Below are positions 1 through 12,165 of a stretch of 64,000 bases of DNA, one piece after another. The stretch covers positions 930,001-994,000 of the forward strand of contig OZ038457.1 of NCBI GenBank assembly GCA_964036195.1, in the 5' to 3' direction. This stretch comes from Sphaerolaimus hirsutus. Taxonomy: Eukaryota; Nematoda; Chromadorea; Monhysterida; Sphaerolaimidae. Every line of letters begins with the position of its first letter. Positions within the stretch are counted from its first letter, which is position 1. Position numbers and translations under genes: made by a program. The notes under the pieces were generated by a model. It saw only the letters and a program-made list of their open reading frames with translations, was not told where the DNA came from and did no database searches.

Positions 1-1017
1 TCGGGATTGGCTTTCAAAATTTTCGTGATCAGGATCTTGATTGTGGCTTTGGAATCGGACTCGGGACCGTAAAATCCCGAAAATTATCGTTTGAACCTCA
101 CAAAGCAACAAAGTTTTGGCGTGAAACACTTTTGCTTTGTTGGCTGTTGTTCTCTGCGCCATGTGGCTTTTCATAGGCATGGCGCCAGCCGCCAAGCGCC
201 AAAAGCAAAATGGCGTGAATGATTATACGTATTTTTAGTATTATAGGTATGAATGAATATACCTGTTATAGAAGTTTTTAATTGTATTTATTGTATCAAT
301 TAAAAAGGGCAACGCGTGAGATAACTGTCAATTATTTTCTTAAACCCGCTTCTCATTTGACCAACTGTCGAGACGAGACCTACTATTCTGTCGTCTATGA
401 AAATATGTATACTATATAAATACCAATCCGTAAACTTCAGTTACTTTACACCCTGCACGCGTGCTTCCCGCTGGAAGTGTGCCAACGATGGTTAACTCGT
501 CCGAGTTTCATAAAAAGATGACAAAATTGATTGTTGTTATAATGTTATTCATTAACATATTCACATCGATGAATTTTTTTCATATTTTTACGGAAATCGC
601 ATGATTTAATAATCATTGGCACGCTTCCAACACGAGACATAAATCAGTGCGAGGGCAGAGTATCACGTACGCCGAGTATATGCAATATGTAGCCATCTAT
701 TCTTAAAGGTAACTCTACTCAGTAAAACACCGCCTCTCTGACATTACGTAGCCAGTGCCATTCCATGTCAATTGACGATATCATTGTTTTTGTTTAATTT
801 GGTCAATTTAACATTCATCTTAGAACAGAATTTAAATTGTAACTATTTCCATCATTTGCAATTTTTGTCTTGTCACTTGACGAATTGCGTAATGGGACAG
901 TGGAAACCGTTTTGTATAAATCCACAAAACATCATAAACAATCTACATTTCATCCAGAATACTACGAACGTGCCACACATTTCACTCAAAGAACCCCCCC
1001 CCCCCCCCACCAAGCAG
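1..1017. other. Intronic/upstream DNA with repeat fragments
   Basis: No coding exon is recognised here. Bases 1-85 are a degraded piece of the ATCCCG-rich repeat found elsewhere in the window. About 431-680 is an inverted copy of the repeat at 51314-51562, sharing the TATACTCGGCG end and the ACGCTTCCAACA/CGTGCTTCC core. A C-run (about 994-1008) precedes the first recognisable acceptor. Confidence 0.5.
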
Positions 1018-1198
1018 GCAGCCCCTGAACCGGAACCGATCTGCGACGGTGGCACTTTGCACCAACCGCAAACCGTACCGCAAGCAGAACCGCAAACTGT
1101 ACCGCAACCACAAACTGCACCAGAAACAGAAACTCTACCGCAAGTAGAAAGTGTACAGCAACCAGAGGAACTGGGTGAACAGTCGGTCAGCACCACTG
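1018..1198 (+). CDS. MPDZ: MPDZ-like exon: Pro/Gln/Glu linker
   Basis: This 181-nt exon follows a long C-run and an AAGCAG acceptor and ends at a GTGAGT donor (phase 1). It encodes a low-complexity linker of PQT, PET and EPQ repeats with no fold. It is joined to the PDZ exon at 1825 by phase: g plus AC gives Asp. Confidence 0.7.
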
Positions 1199-4100
1199 GT
1201 GAGTGTGGATGTGTGCACTTATTTACCATTATTTTTTCGACCGACTTTTTTTTTTGGGGGGGGTGTATTCAAGGGGGTTTATTGCATCAAAATTTTCTGG
1301 TATGTTTGTATCAACTTATTTCACTAGATATGCTTTGTAAACAAAATAACATCTCATTTTTGTTCATACTGGACACAACTAATTTAGGTATAATATTTTT
1401 AATGGAGGAATTATTCGAGTAAATAGTGCTGCTTTTAGTTAATGGGTACAGAACTGCATACAATGTTACCACAAGTTTACGAAAAGTGACATGTTAAGCT
1501 TAATGTAAATTTTCCACAGTTTATTGTGAGAATAAGTACAAATTATCTTTTTGTGGTTATTCACATGATATATGGCAACATTGGTGAAAAGTACGTTTAA
1601 TTTAGTGAAAATCTAAAAAATATTTTTAACTTATTCTGACTCAAGGGATACTTAAAAAATTCCATTTGCCTTCGCGATGTCTGTCAGTCAGTGTCCAAAC
1701 GTCAGTCAGTGTCCAGTGAACTATTTAGTCCAAAATACTTTTCCGCTTACACGCATAGTCATATGTACATGGGCACTTTCCAAAAAGCGCTTTCCACTTC
1801 AAAGTAGCACTTTACACTTGACAGACGAGCGTCAAGTGACGCTCATCAAGGGCACCAACGGGTACGGCATCACGTTGACCGAGGGAACTGCCGCCTGCGC
1901 GCAACCTGATTTACAGGGGGTCCATGGCATATTTGTGACTGATATCAGTGCTGAGAGTCAGTTTGAGGTGAGGGGGGGGGGTTGGGAACTTTTTTGGTGG
2001 GGATTCAATATGTAGCATTTTTCGATGTGTAGAAGGCAGTAAAGGAAGCAAAAAATGTATAAAAAATAGCCAAAAATAAGCATGTATTTAAGTGATATAT
2101 TTACGTACGCATTTAGCTGAAAATAGCGATTTTTCAGGGTGAAAAATAACAAAAACGTGAAGAAGAAATTTGTATTATGTGAATTATGAGACAAAATCAC
2201 TCAAAATTCGCTCCAGATAGATAACCGATTTGGTGGTGGGGGGGGGGGGGGTTCCTTATCCCAGAAAAAAGCAGTCTTGACTTTTGCAATGCTAAATCCA
2301 ACCCCCACTCCACAAACACAACCCCCCCCCCAGAGCGGGCGGCTGCAAGTAGGCGACCGCATAGTGCGCGTGTCTGGCGAGTGGGTGGCCGACCGAGACT
2401 CCGCCTACGTGGCGCAGCTCCTGAGCGCCGTGCCGCGCGGACACTCGGTGCCGCTCAGTGTGATCTTCCACGACGCCGCGCTCGTGGGCAGGTACAGCAA
2501 CCACAGTGCCGTGGACAGCCCCACCGAGACAAAGACGCACACACTCGTTGAGGGGGTCCAGGGGGGTGCCGCACCTGCTCCCGCTGCTCCTGTTACGGTT
2601 AAGGAGGTGTGTGCGGGGTTACTGGGCACTGATGGATCCTGTAATATGTCAAGTGTAAAAATTCATGTAAAATGTGAAAGTCATTTGACATCATTCATAA
2701 AAAACATTGCAGCGTTTGGCAGTGCCACTTTGGTGTTTTTGATTGTGATAAGGCCTGCACATGTGATGTGAATTAAAACAAGCGTTCAAATATTTGGATT
2801 TTGAGCTCTCACATTTCTATTCCATCTTAAAAACACTTTTAAAAATCTACATTGCCCCCCCCCCATTTGCCCAGATGCATCCACCACCCACAATCGAGTC
2901 CAAGCCGGCGCCGTCCCCCGAGCGCCTGCGCGCGTCCGGCAACGCGCCGCCCGACGAAATAACGGGCACACCCGCAATTGGGGAGTCCCCACGCGCGGCG
3001 GGGGCTGCGTCGCAACGGAAAAAGTCTTCAGCTAGCAATGTACCGGGCGGGGGAAACCCCTGCAACCAAGCCATAGAGCCTAATAAGGAAACATTGATCG
3101 AGATCGACAAGGGGGGTCACGGTCTGGGTTTGTCGATTGTCGGCGGCAGCGACACTGTTTTGGGCATGGTTGTCATTCACGAGGTGTATTCTGATGGGGC
3201 TGCGGCAAGGGACGGAAGATTGAAGCCTGGTGATCAGGTCGGTTATTTTTCTCATTTTTTGCTTTTTATGCACGCCATTTCTGAATTACGTTTTCTGTAC
3301 TCATGTACTTTCAAAAAGTATGCATATAGGTCAGTGCATGTATTTTGGAAATGTAAACGTATTTACTCAATACTCGTATATACGTATGTTTGAGTAAATA
3401 TAAATACGTTTCAACAACTATCCATTCCGGCACCAAGGAACGCACCGAGCGCTAAAAATACTTGTCTCTATTACCTCGATTCCCTAATTTCACCGTAAAA
3501 TAACGCGGTGAAAAGAAAGAACATTTTTGTATCTTTTATTCAGACAATACTATACTCACCCCCCCCCCCCTACAGATAATCGAGGTCAACTCGCAATCCC
3601 TACGCGACGTAACCCACGAAAAAGCCATAGCCATGCTAAGGCACACGCCCGCCAAAGTGCGTCTACTAGTTTTTAGGGATGTAGGGCTACAATTATCCCT
3701 ACTCGACCCTACTCAAATCTACAACGTTATCGAAGTACAATTGGTGAAAAAACCGTCCAAAGGACTGGGCATGAGCATTGTGGGCAGGAAGTCCGAACCT
3801 GGGGTTTACGTGTCCGAAGTTGTGAAGGGGGGAGCTGCGGATTTCGACGGCAGATTGATGCAGGGGGATCAGATATTGGCTGTTAATGAAAGAGATGTTA
3901 CTAATGCCATGCAGGAAGAGGTGGCTGCGCTGTTGAAGGTGTGTTTAGATGAGATTTTGGCTGCGTACCTCAAATCTCAGATTCCTATTTTTCAATTTGA
4001 TGAAATATATTAACAATAATTGTGTATTTATTTATATTTTCTCCGAGCCCTGTAAAGTGTAAATTCAAGTCTCAAATGTCATGTGAAATGTCAATCAAAT

Positions 4101-7100
4101 CTGTCAATTGTCATTCACAGCGTCAAAATTTCTGTAATAAAATCTACTCTTCTGTTTTGATTGACAGTTTGCATCACATTTGACAATTGACTTTACAGTT
4201 TACAGGGCTCGGGACTGGCACCAATTCTCAAATTCATTAGCTATCAAGACCCCACACTCAGACAATCTCCGGAAAAGTGTCTCTCAAAGTGGGTCGATGG
4301 AAATTAACCGACGCCGCCTCTGTGGCGGGGGGCGGGGCGCCGCAGCGCCAACTCGCCGCCACTGGGGCGACACCTGGCGCGGGCGACACGCAGGCATCGC
4401 CGGCGGCGCCGGTGCGCGCCAAGTCCGAAGGCGCCACTAGCGCCGGTGCGCAGGGAGACACGCCCGGCGCCAGTCCGGAGCCACACACGCACCCATCCGA
4501 CTCCGCCCACCCACAAGCAGCGGTTGGTTGATTGCTTGTTTTGGGGGGACTTCCTTATCGCCGGAGCGTTTTTCTTCCCTAGGCGCCATGTGGTTTCTCG
4601 GTATCGGTACTCCTTATTTTTTGTGTTGTCGGTATACGCGGCTGGCAGCACACTTATTATGAAAACCTACCATAACCCATCTGAATAATGAAGCAAAAAT
4701 TTTACAGTTTTTTCATCATAATATTTCGTTTTTACTGTTGAACAATAAATTACGAAATTTATCACAAAGCTTTTATTCATTAAATTATGGTATGTTTTCA
4801 TACTAGGTGTGCTGTCCGCCGAGTATACTCATTTTCGATATGAAGTGTGCTCGACACGATAATGATTGCTATAGTCTGGGGGCTGTGTGATATAATGACG
4901 TATGTGACGTATTCAAGAAAATATGGTATAAAACACCCTTCAGGGAACCAGTCCACCAGTATCACCACTTACTACCACTGAACAAACTACAGCAGAAACT
5001 ACCCAAAGTACAGCAGAAACTGCACAAATTGCAGCAGAAACTGAACAAACTACAGCAGAATCTGCACAAAGTACAGCAGAAACTGCACAAAGTACAGCAG
5101 AAACTACAGCACAAAGTGCAGAAGAAGGGGTGTCCCCGCCGGCGCTGTTGCCGCACTTGAACGAAGAAGGCTCTGATACAATGCTGGTGCACATGCAAAA
5201 GTCCGTCGATAGACCCTTGGGAATGGGCATTGGCAAAAGGTTGGGTATTTCGTTTTGGGGGTTCTATTCGAATTGTGTATAATAATTATTATATGTGCGC
5301 GTGTATTCTTGTATTTTTATGAATTCGATTTTGTTGCCGTATCGGCGGATTGACAAACAGAAATTCAGAAGACCCCCCCCCCCTCCCACTTTCATCACGT
5401 ATATGATGGTTAAGGCTTGAATATGTTAATTATTTGGAACCCATCGATTTCTGCATCTACAGTCACCCATAAAGTCCCAATTTTGTGCCTTACCGGCCAT
5501 TGAAAAATGTCTGATGTTTAGAAAATCTAATTAAACATAATCTCAGAAAATCCCTCAATTCATTCGCGTTCAATCCCACTCAGCATCTATCTCAAATACC
5601 ATCACCCCCACCCCACCTCAAATACAACCCCCCCCCCCATTTAGATCCCGGGGAATTCTAGTGACATCAGTGCAGCCAGACTCGCCCGCCGCGGGCGCCC
5701 TACACGTGGGGGATAGACTTTTGGCTGTCAATGGAACAGAAGTATTTGATCAGGCGACCGCTGTGGAGGCTATTAAGGCGTCTAGGGTGCACTTGTTTTT
5801 GCAGGTCGCTAGACCCAAGTGCGTTTGGGCATTTTGGGGAAGTCATGTTACATTTTACGAGTAGATAGTTGCCATAAATCTTCTAATAGAAAGGCGCCGT
5901 TCTATTTTTTCGTCAACTTTTCTACTTGCCGAAATTAAAAGCAGTGTACTGTGGTGAAATCAAAAATTTTTGCTTGTTTTTTTAAGATAAGGTACATGAT
6001 AGATTTCACTTAATACGTGTACTCGGTAAACTATGCTAATCAATTAGTAGGATTTAGCCCACACAATGCAGCAATTCTTAACACGAACTTTAACATATTG
6101 TGTCAATACGTTTGTCTAGCACTATTTTTCAACTAATCTATCGCTAATTTTGACACACTCTAACACTTTACAGGCGCCCGGGAAACGCACAGCAGTAAAA
6201 ACCGCACTAATTTTTAATTGTCCAATTAATTCAGTGATAACTATACGTCACACTAACTGCGTGAAGGGATTTTTTTGGCTGCGCTATTCCGCGGATGTAT
6301 AGTCAAGAATTTCTTGACAATTTGATCCAGAGAAATTACTGTCTGACCCACTTTCGAAATATGAATGTGGCTCCAGTGAACATTGTTATCTTCGTGGACA
6401 TATTTAATGTTAATCATCAAATTATGGACATTTTTTGACATCTTGAAGTGTCATAGAGAGATATTTATTAACGGACGCTATGTATCCCTAGCTATGATTT
6501 TTTTTAATCAGGCGAATATATAGAGCCAATTCCTCGAGCAAATTTCACTCACTAATTTACTTATTTCAATACTTTTGTCGATGTATTTGTCTCTCCGTGC
6601 GTGTGTCCCAACCTTTCTGTCTATTAGTGTGTGGCTGGCTGACTGAAACACTGCTGTTCATTCGGTGCTCTTAATGTATTTATTGTCATGGACAAAATGT
6701 TTGATATTTATTGCAAACGCGCCACTCTCATAATGCACAATTATAGCCAATATTATTGCACTGACAATTTATTTATGGTGATGGTTTAGTTTTGATGTGA
6801 CAAAAGTTTTTGGACAGAATTTGGACATAAATACTGCCTTATATCTTCCATAATTCAACTAATACGTCGAATGGGATGCAGCATGTTCTGTGTGAGTTTG
6901 GCATAAAATTTTGCAAAAACCTTTTAACTTTTTAAACATACTGCTAATATTGGAATACGTCCCCTGCTTGAATAAATCCCTCTACTGAGTATACAACAAA
7001 CCGTTTTCACCACAACAATACTTATAGCTCTATAAAATGGTATACTGATAGGACCGATCAAATCACGTCAAAAATTATGTATTTATGCACCAGATTACAC

Positions 7101-8054
7101 ATAAATGTAAAGCAATTTAATGTGAAATTTTGTTGTTTATTGCTATGGATATAGTAGATTTCACAACTCATTCTCAACGAGTCAGTAGATTATAGCTGAT
7201 TGAGATTGTACACGATTAATTCAACAGACACTCAAAAATATCTCACACTATAAGAAACATCTATAAAACCCGCAAAATAAAAAAAAAACCATTCCCCTCC
7301 CAGCTGGCCGCTGCACTCGAGCGCCACAAGCGGCGGCGGCGCCAGGCCGAAACTGCGCCAAGTGCTGGTGGAACGGCCGAGCGCGGCGCACAGTTTCGGT
7401 TTCAGCATAGTGGGCGGAGCCACGCCGCAACATGGTCCCGCCCCCATTTTTATCAAGGATATTTTCGAGCAGGGCGCTGCGGCGGGAAAAGGTGTGGCGT
7501 TGTTGTTTTTTGCGTAGAGTACTTTTGAATATTGATATAAAAGGCGCGAGCCTCAGCTCCAAGTGCCAGACGGGCCATGACGCTGGCGCTTAACGCTTTT
7601 TCTCCTGGCGCCATGGGAAAATAGCGCCATGGCGTTTCTTGCTGTGGTGCGAGCGCCATGGCGCGTTTACATGAGTACTTTTGACTCGGACATACGAAAG
7701 ACTGATCTTTCAATACCTTGAACTGAAATCGTACAGCATTTTTAGTACGGAGTAAACTTATTTACTCCGTACTCGAGTATATTATAGGTATTTACTTTTC
7801 GCGTAATGGTCAAAAATTCACATTTACCCCCCACACCCCCCACAGGTCTTCACAGAGGGGACCAACTTCTCTCAGTCAACGGGCACCCCCTGGTGGGTGT
7901 TACCCACGCGCAAGCCGTGGCCATACTACGCGCAGCAATGGGACAGGTCACTTTGAGTGTAGCTCCTGGCAGTGGGACTACGCATTTGGGTGTTGGGAGT
8001 AGTCCCACTTTGGGTTTCGGTAGTTTCAGAAGTGGGGATAGGGTGCTTAGGTGA
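1018..8054 (+). CDS. MPDZ: Multi-PDZ scaffold protein, MPDZ/PATJ/INADL-like, 3' half (10 exons)
   Basis: Exons: 1018-1198, 1825-1967, 2334-2606, 2875-3237, 3576-3938, 4262-4522, 4944-5239, 5645-5818, 7304-7491, 7846-8050 (or to the stop at 8054). All junctions keep phase. Five PDZ domains follow a Pro/Gln/Glu-rich linker, with carboxylate-binding loops GYGI, GLGLSI, GLGMSI, PLGMGI and SFGFSI. The order and details match the last five domains of MPDZ/PATJ: IVGGSDT and GDQI.EVN in PDZ10; [22 protein letters not shown] and VAALLK in PDZ11; [11 protein letters not shown] in PDZ13. The family organises apical polarity complexes and membrane receptors by binding C-terminal peptides. The 5' half, including any L27 domain, lies outside the window. 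The domain assignment is firm; the choice between MPDZ and PATJ orthology is not, since many invertebrates have one gene. Confidence 0.9.
1825..1967 (+). CDS. MPDZ: MPDZ-like exon: first half of PDZ9-like domain
   Basis: Encodes the first strands of a PDZ domain ([14 protein letters not shown], then GIFVTDIS). The acceptor is TTGACAG and the donor GTGAGG, followed by a G-run; it ends in phase 0. The rest of the domain is in the exon at 2334. Confidence 0.88.
2334..2606 (+). CDS. MPDZ: MPDZ-like exon: second half of PDZ9-like domain plus linker
   Basis: Begins directly after a C-run and CAG. It encodes [17 protein letters not shown] and the closing helix and strand, then an Ala/Pro linker. 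The donor is GTGTGT (phase 0), a weak match, so the 3' edge may be off by a few codons. GC content is far above that of the flanking intron. Confidence 0.88.
2875..3237 (+). CDS. MPDZ: MPDZ-like exon: linker and first half of PDZ10-like domain
   Basis: A Pro/Ser/Ala linker of about 70 residues precedes [20 protein letters not shown] and the conserved [16 protein letters not shown]. This is nearly diagnostic for PDZ10 of MPDZ/PATJ. A C-run lies just upstream of the acceptor. The exon is phase 0 at both ends. Confidence 0.92.
3576..3938 (+). CDS. MPDZ: MPDZ-like exon: end of PDZ10 and start of PDZ11
   Basis: Completes PDZ10 ([21 protein letters not shown]) and, after a short linker, carries most of PDZ11 ([46 protein letters not shown]). 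A run of ten or more C lies immediately before TACAG. The donor is GTGTGT. Confidence 0.93.
4043..4211. repeat. Foldback repeat beside MPDZ exon 6
   Basis: An imperfect inverted repeat running from GAGCCCTGTAAA to TTTACAGGGCTC, with internal TGTCA/TGACA inverted arms. It ends about 50 bases before the acceptor chosen at 4262 and supplies decoy TACAG sites. Confidence 0.6.
4262..4522 (+). CDS. MPDZ: MPDZ-like exon: last strand of PDZ11 plus linker
   Basis: Starts after CACTCAG and gives [14 protein letters not shown], the last PDZ11 strand expected after VAALLK, then an Ala/Gly/Pro/Thr linker. Two upstream AG sites (4205, 4240) are less suitable: the first runs into an in-frame stop. The donor is GTTGGT after GCG, phase 0. 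Confidence 0.8.
4631..4830. repeat. Short foldback element, TATACTCGGC family
   Basis: Arms GGTATACGCGGC and GCCGAGTATACTC with mirrored AGCACACTTATTATGAAAAC/GTTTTCATACTAGGTGTGCT inner arms. A close copy lies at 30442-30640. Confidence 0.65.
4944..5239 (+). CDS. MPDZ: MPDZ-like exon: Thr/Ala/Glu repeats and start of PDZ12
   Basis: The first two thirds encode an imperfect repeat of TAET, TAQS and TTAE units built from CAGCAGAAACT-like DNA (about 4977-5125). The end encodes [19 protein letters not shown], the first strands and loop of PDZ12. The exon ends in phase 2 at GTTGGG. Confidence 0.85.
5645..5818 (+). CDS. MPDZ: MPDZ-like exon: rest of PDZ12
   Basis: Continues PDZ12: [31 protein letters not shown], then a final strand [11 protein letters not shown]. 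The most phase-consistent donor is GTGCGT after position 5818; an internal GTCGCT after 5803 is possible. A C-run precedes TTTAG at the acceptor. Confidence 0.88.
5819..7303. other. Intron of the MPDZ-like gene
   Basis: AT-rich intron of about 1.5 kb. I see no exon, no transposon with clear ends and no RNA gene. ORFs here are short and non-conserved in appearance. Confidence 0.6.
7304..7491 (+). CDS. MPDZ: MPDZ-like exon: start of PDZ13
   Basis: After a short Gly/Ser linker it encodes [20 protein letters not shown], then [16 protein letters not shown]. The order matches the last PDZ of MPDZ (GFSIVGG, PI.VK..F..GAA). It enters with one nucleotide completing the phase-2 codon and ends in phase 1 at GTGTGG. 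Confidence 0.9.
7846..8054 (+). CDS. MPDZ: MPDZ-like exon: rest of PDZ13 and likely C-terminus
   Basis: Encodes [20 protein letters not shown] and [16 protein letters not shown], closing PDZ13, then a Gly/Ser/Thr tail ending VLR and TGA (8052-8054). Vertebrate MPDZ also ends shortly after PDZ13. The stop overlaps a perfectly good AG|GTGAGG donor at 8050/8051, so splicing would remove the stop and extend the protein, possibly into 12274-12604. Confidence 0.85.
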
Positions 8055-9083
8055 GGGAGAGTTTTGAGATTGAGGTTTATTGATCGGATAGTGGCTGGTG
8101 GATACTGGTGACACTCTCGCACCCTGTTCAGTGTCAAATTTCAAGTAAAATGTCAATTTCATGCAAGATGTCAAAAGATGATCAAATCGTTTATTTTTTA
8201 CTCTAATTGACAGTTTCCATGCCATTTGACATTTTACATGACACTTGACAGGTTGTGGGGCTGCCACCTGGACGTTGTGCAAAGAGTGTTACCGTATTTT
8301 GATGAAATATGTCAGGCGAATTGACAAATTAATGTTAACAATATAAAATTTAGTTTTCTTTATAGATAGTCTGATAGATGTAGTCTGATAGATCATAGAT
8401 GATAATAAAGGACAATCTATCACTCGATTTGATTCATTTGATTATGGTAACATTCTGAACAAAGCAAGTGTTTGTAGGTGGTCTTTTTGACAGATTTTGT
8501 CACTCTTTTGTGAGCTTGCTGGGCGTGGTCTTATTGGTGTTTTTGATGGAATTTTTCGGTGGTAATATTGGGCTTATGCACGGCAGTTGACGCGGCGTCA
8601 ACTGATGTCAGTTTTCGATAGAATTTTTTCGAAATTGAGTTCACATAAATTCGCTTTGTGAACTGCATGTCAATTTATCCAACTTGATTTTAAAAGGTAC
8701 ATTGTGACACGATTTCTATTGAAAATTAAGTTGACAATTGACGTCAATTGACATCACTGTCAATTAGTGTGTGCAGCGCAGCCCAAATATGTTTTCGTAT
8801 ATTTGAAATTTCGTTCCCTTTTTGTGGCGGAAAAATAAATGCCAAATCTCTACAATCCGGATGAAATTTTGAGAAACTGCGCCCTGTAAAGCCAACATGC
8901 GCTCTTTTACTCAAGCCCAATTTGTATTCCCAGCCCGCACGTTTCATTTTTAAAGTGTGTAAAAAAATATGTTTCGTTGTCCCACTTGTCGAAAGTCGCT
9001 TGCGATGCACACTTTTTGTCTGTCGGAAATAAAAATTGCGGTTATTTTCGATATGCAGCTTCAAAAGTTTTGTAAAATACATA

Positions 9084-9382
9084 CCGTATCTGCTCGATTT
9101 ATTTTTCGAGTTACCCCTCGGGAATAATTTTTTTTGGTCAGACTTTTTCACGTCGACTTTGAGGGGGAACTGTTCAAGGGACAATCATTTTTTCGTCAAC
9201 CTTTCAAGCATGTTTCTAAATATGAACTCATTTCACGAAATATGCTTTTTGAAGTAGATCACATGCCATGTTTGTTCAAATTGGACGCAAAAAATTGATT
9301 ATATGCCTGAGGGGGGATTATTCAAGTCGGAACATTTTTTTATTCACCCGTCTAAAAGGGGTAACTATTCCAGCAAATACGA
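9084..9382. mobile_element. Mariner-like MITE, 'CAAATAC' subtype
   Basis: Ends CCGTATCTGCTCGA and ...CCAGCAAATACGA with TA at both flanks, and internal G-run/C-run segments. It belongs to the same terminal-sequence group as the CCGTATTTCCTCG MITEs but with a CAAATACGG-type end. Confidence 0.6.
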
Positions 9383-10371
9383 TATTTTAAGTCCTTTGAA
9401 ATGTGGTAGTTTTCGCTAGAATAGGCACCATTTACTTGGCACTTTGCACCCGATATTCTGAATATTATTTGAACGAATTCTCATGTCGTCGTGTGTGATT
9501 TTTTTGCCGATTTTTAGCTAGTCGCTATTTTGTCAAGTTTCCTCCAGCTAGTCAATAATGATTCGGTGAAATATTTACATATTTTTCCATTATTTACCGC
9601 ATCGATGTTTTAGGAAGATTATTAATAAAAAATTATTTATGTATCCATCGCGTTTTTACTGTGCTATTTGTATTGGTTATTGTGTATTTTTAAAATCCGT
9701 TTGGCAGAAATATAGTGAAAATAAATCAAATCAGCACGAGTTATATATTTAAATATATGCACACATGAAACGTAATCGATGGCAAATTGTGAGGGACTGT
9801 TAAATATTTGAAGTGTCTTTTACCGAATGAGCCAACTAATTTTGATTTTTCCGGAAATGATTTTCAGATTTCATTAATCAATGGACAATTTTTGGAGAGG
9901 CTTACAAACTGTACACACTGCCACGTTTCCATTGGTTACTTTTCAAGTTCTTTTGCTCGATTTGTTTACGTAAGAAAATCTAAAAGTGATTTTTCCCCGG
10001 AAAACGTTTTGCCATGCGAAAATTCCAGATTGAAGATTTTCTCGAAAGTTTAAGATAAAATAATTACGACAAATCGGAAACCAGAAAAAACTTTAGACAA
10101 GTCAAATTTCGCACACGGTCGCAAGAGTCCAGCGAGTAGAACTTACTGGTACAAAGAAAAACGAAAAATGCACATGAGAAGCACGCCGCGCACGGAACCG
10201 GGTACCCGTAATCGATACCGGTTCTTTTCATCGTCAATTGTCGGTAGTATGCTTAGTTCTTTTTGTTGCATAGTTTTGAAACGGGATCAAGGTGCTGAGG
10301 AGTGCAACAGCAATCCCCTGGAAGCTATTTTTTCCAATAAATAACGTAAAAATTGGCCAGGGAGAGTGAAA

Positions 10372-10546
10372 ATTCCGCAAGTGGAGAAGTGGAAGCGTAA
10401 ACGGCAAATGCTAAGTAAAATGTAAAGTTAAAAAACAAATGTGCCATTTAACTTCTGATTTTACTTCGCTTTTGCCAATTTACTTGCCATTTCACTTCGC
10501 TTTTGCCGTTTGCGCTTTCACTCTTCCACTTGCGGAACTGGCACCA
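10372..10546. repeat. Inverted-repeat element with AAGTGGAGAAGTG ends
   Basis: Left end CCGCAAGTGGAGAAGTGGAA and right end CACTCTTCCACTTGCGGAA. The interior is low-complexity AAATG/CATTT DNA. Relatives: 14666-14821, 19015-19878, about 20225-20440 and 51935-52156. Confidence 0.65.
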
Positions 10547-10712
10547 GGTCATGAAAATAGTTATCGATGGTCAGAAAAGTCATTCATGAAATATGTATAA
10601 CATGTAGATATAAGTTGAAAGTGTGAACTTTAAAGTGTATCTAGGCTGCACAGACATGAATCGCATCGCCTTACTATGAATGATACCATATTTTGATGAA
10701 TAAAGTCACGTG

Positions 10713-10846
10713 TAGTGATGGAAAAAGCGGCAGGAATTCGCCGCCAAGCGCCAGAGCAATATGGCGCCAAGCGCCAGAAGCGCCATGGCGCTTTTTGCTT
10801 TGGCGCTAGCGCCAGGCGCCAGCGCCATGGCGCTTTTCCATCACTA
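10713..10846. mobile_element. Short hAT-type element with GCGCCATGGCGC interior
   Basis: Ends TAGTGATGGAAAA and TTTTCCATCACTA. Flanks GTCACGTG (10705-10712) and ATCACGTG (10847-10854) match in 7 of 8 bases, an 8-bp duplication as expected for hAT. The interior is GCGCCATGGCGC/GGCGCCAAGCGCC palindromic repeats. Confidence 0.8.
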
Positions 10847-11498
10847 ATCACGTGGAAAACTGCACCAAATGCACCAGTAGAAGCAATGTGATAAATATGA
10901 TGAGAAAATTTGTATTTTTTTTTTAAAATAGGATATGGTAGATTTCATTGTAAAGTGTAATGTCGCTGGAGTATAACAATGTGAATTGTAATCAATTTAA
11001 CCAAAGATTGCAGCTGGAATGATTTTCTTTCAATTTTTACTATTGTGACATGATTGTGTGCTGATTTCCCGACAGAAAGATACAAATAAAATTATGAGCA
11101 TAAAAATAGCTGATAAAATGTACGGTTGTCATCCGATCACACAAAGATTGCAGTAGCTTGAAAAAATCCAGGGTTGTAAGCTTCTTGTTATTATAAAAGT
11201 AGGTAAAATATTTACAATTCAGTATTATTCAGTTTATCTTTAGTGCATCCCGTAAATGGGTTTTGCTCACTGCCCATACCGTATTTCTTCTGCTATGAGC
11301 GTCGTTCTATTGGATTTGAAGGTGCCGTTCTATTCGATGCTGCCGTTCTATTGTTTTGTGATTGCAAATGTGTGCCAAAACCTGCCGTTCTTTTGGAGGT
11401 ATGCAGTTCGGTTATTGTTGGCAGAATAATGAAAATTTGTTGAGTGTATTGCTGCACTGTCCAACGAATCTGTCAGGCCAATTAAATTCGCCCAACGT

Positions 11499-11805
11499 TA
11501 GTGTTGGGAAATGGAATCGATCCGAACCGAACCAAGGAACCGGCCATATTTTGGAAATAAGAACTGGGAACCGGAACCGAATCTTGTACCAAACTTAAAC
11601 CAATCAATACCCGACACTCATACTCGGAACCAACCTTGATATGATACCTAATAAACTGAACTTTTCTAAAATCGTTTGACTATATGCCCAGAACTCGAAA
11701 CCCAGAACAGATTGCCAAACAAATGCGGCCTCGAGACCCGAATTAATTTTTTTGTTGTAACCGAGCACTCATAAAATTTGAAAATTCCCAACCCTACTGC
11801 AGGTT
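11499..11805. mobile_element. hAT-like fragment with GGTTC/GAACC interior
   Basis: Ends TAGTGTTGGGAAATGG and AAAATTCCCAACCCTA with GAACCGGAACC repeats between. It resembles the element at 49831-50891, but no matching 8-bp flank is visible. Confidence 0.5.
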
Positions 11806-11878
11806 GAGCACTAATACTTTCTTCCCAGCACAAAAAAAAGAATCCGGCTGCTCACCTGCACACATCCCAAAACGCATA

Positions 11879-12165
11879 CCGTATTTCCTCGAATTACCCC
11901 CCGGGGGGTTTATTTTTTCAGAGTGAAAATTTTGAGAGAAAAACATGAAAAATGCAACAATAACCACCATTATTAAGTTTTTACAGCCTTATATAAGGAT
12001 GTAGATGGTATAAACGATGTTCTAACGTAACACATTAAGTGTTTTGAACGTCTTGTATGCATTTGCCGGACCACAAATTCATAGTGCCCATTTTGAGGGG
12101 GGTATTTCGAGGGGGGTATTTCGAGGGGGGTATTTCGAGGGGGGGGGTATTTCGAGGAAATACGG
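11879..12165. mobile_element. Mariner-like MITE (CCGTATTTCCTCG family)
   Basis: Ends CCGTATTTCCTCGAATTACC and GGTATTTCGAGGAAATACGG, with TA on both sides. The right end repeats GGGGGGTATTTCGAG four times. No coding capacity. Confidence 0.85.

Noticed and set aside
873-1229. 118-codon minus-strand frame
   Set aside because: It is the antisense of the Pro/Gln linker exon at 1018-1198; its Cys/Gly richness is a shadow of that composition.
8744-9184. 146-codon minus-strand frame
   Set aside because: Overlaps the MITE at 9084-9382, has no domain, and no partner exon or splice context.
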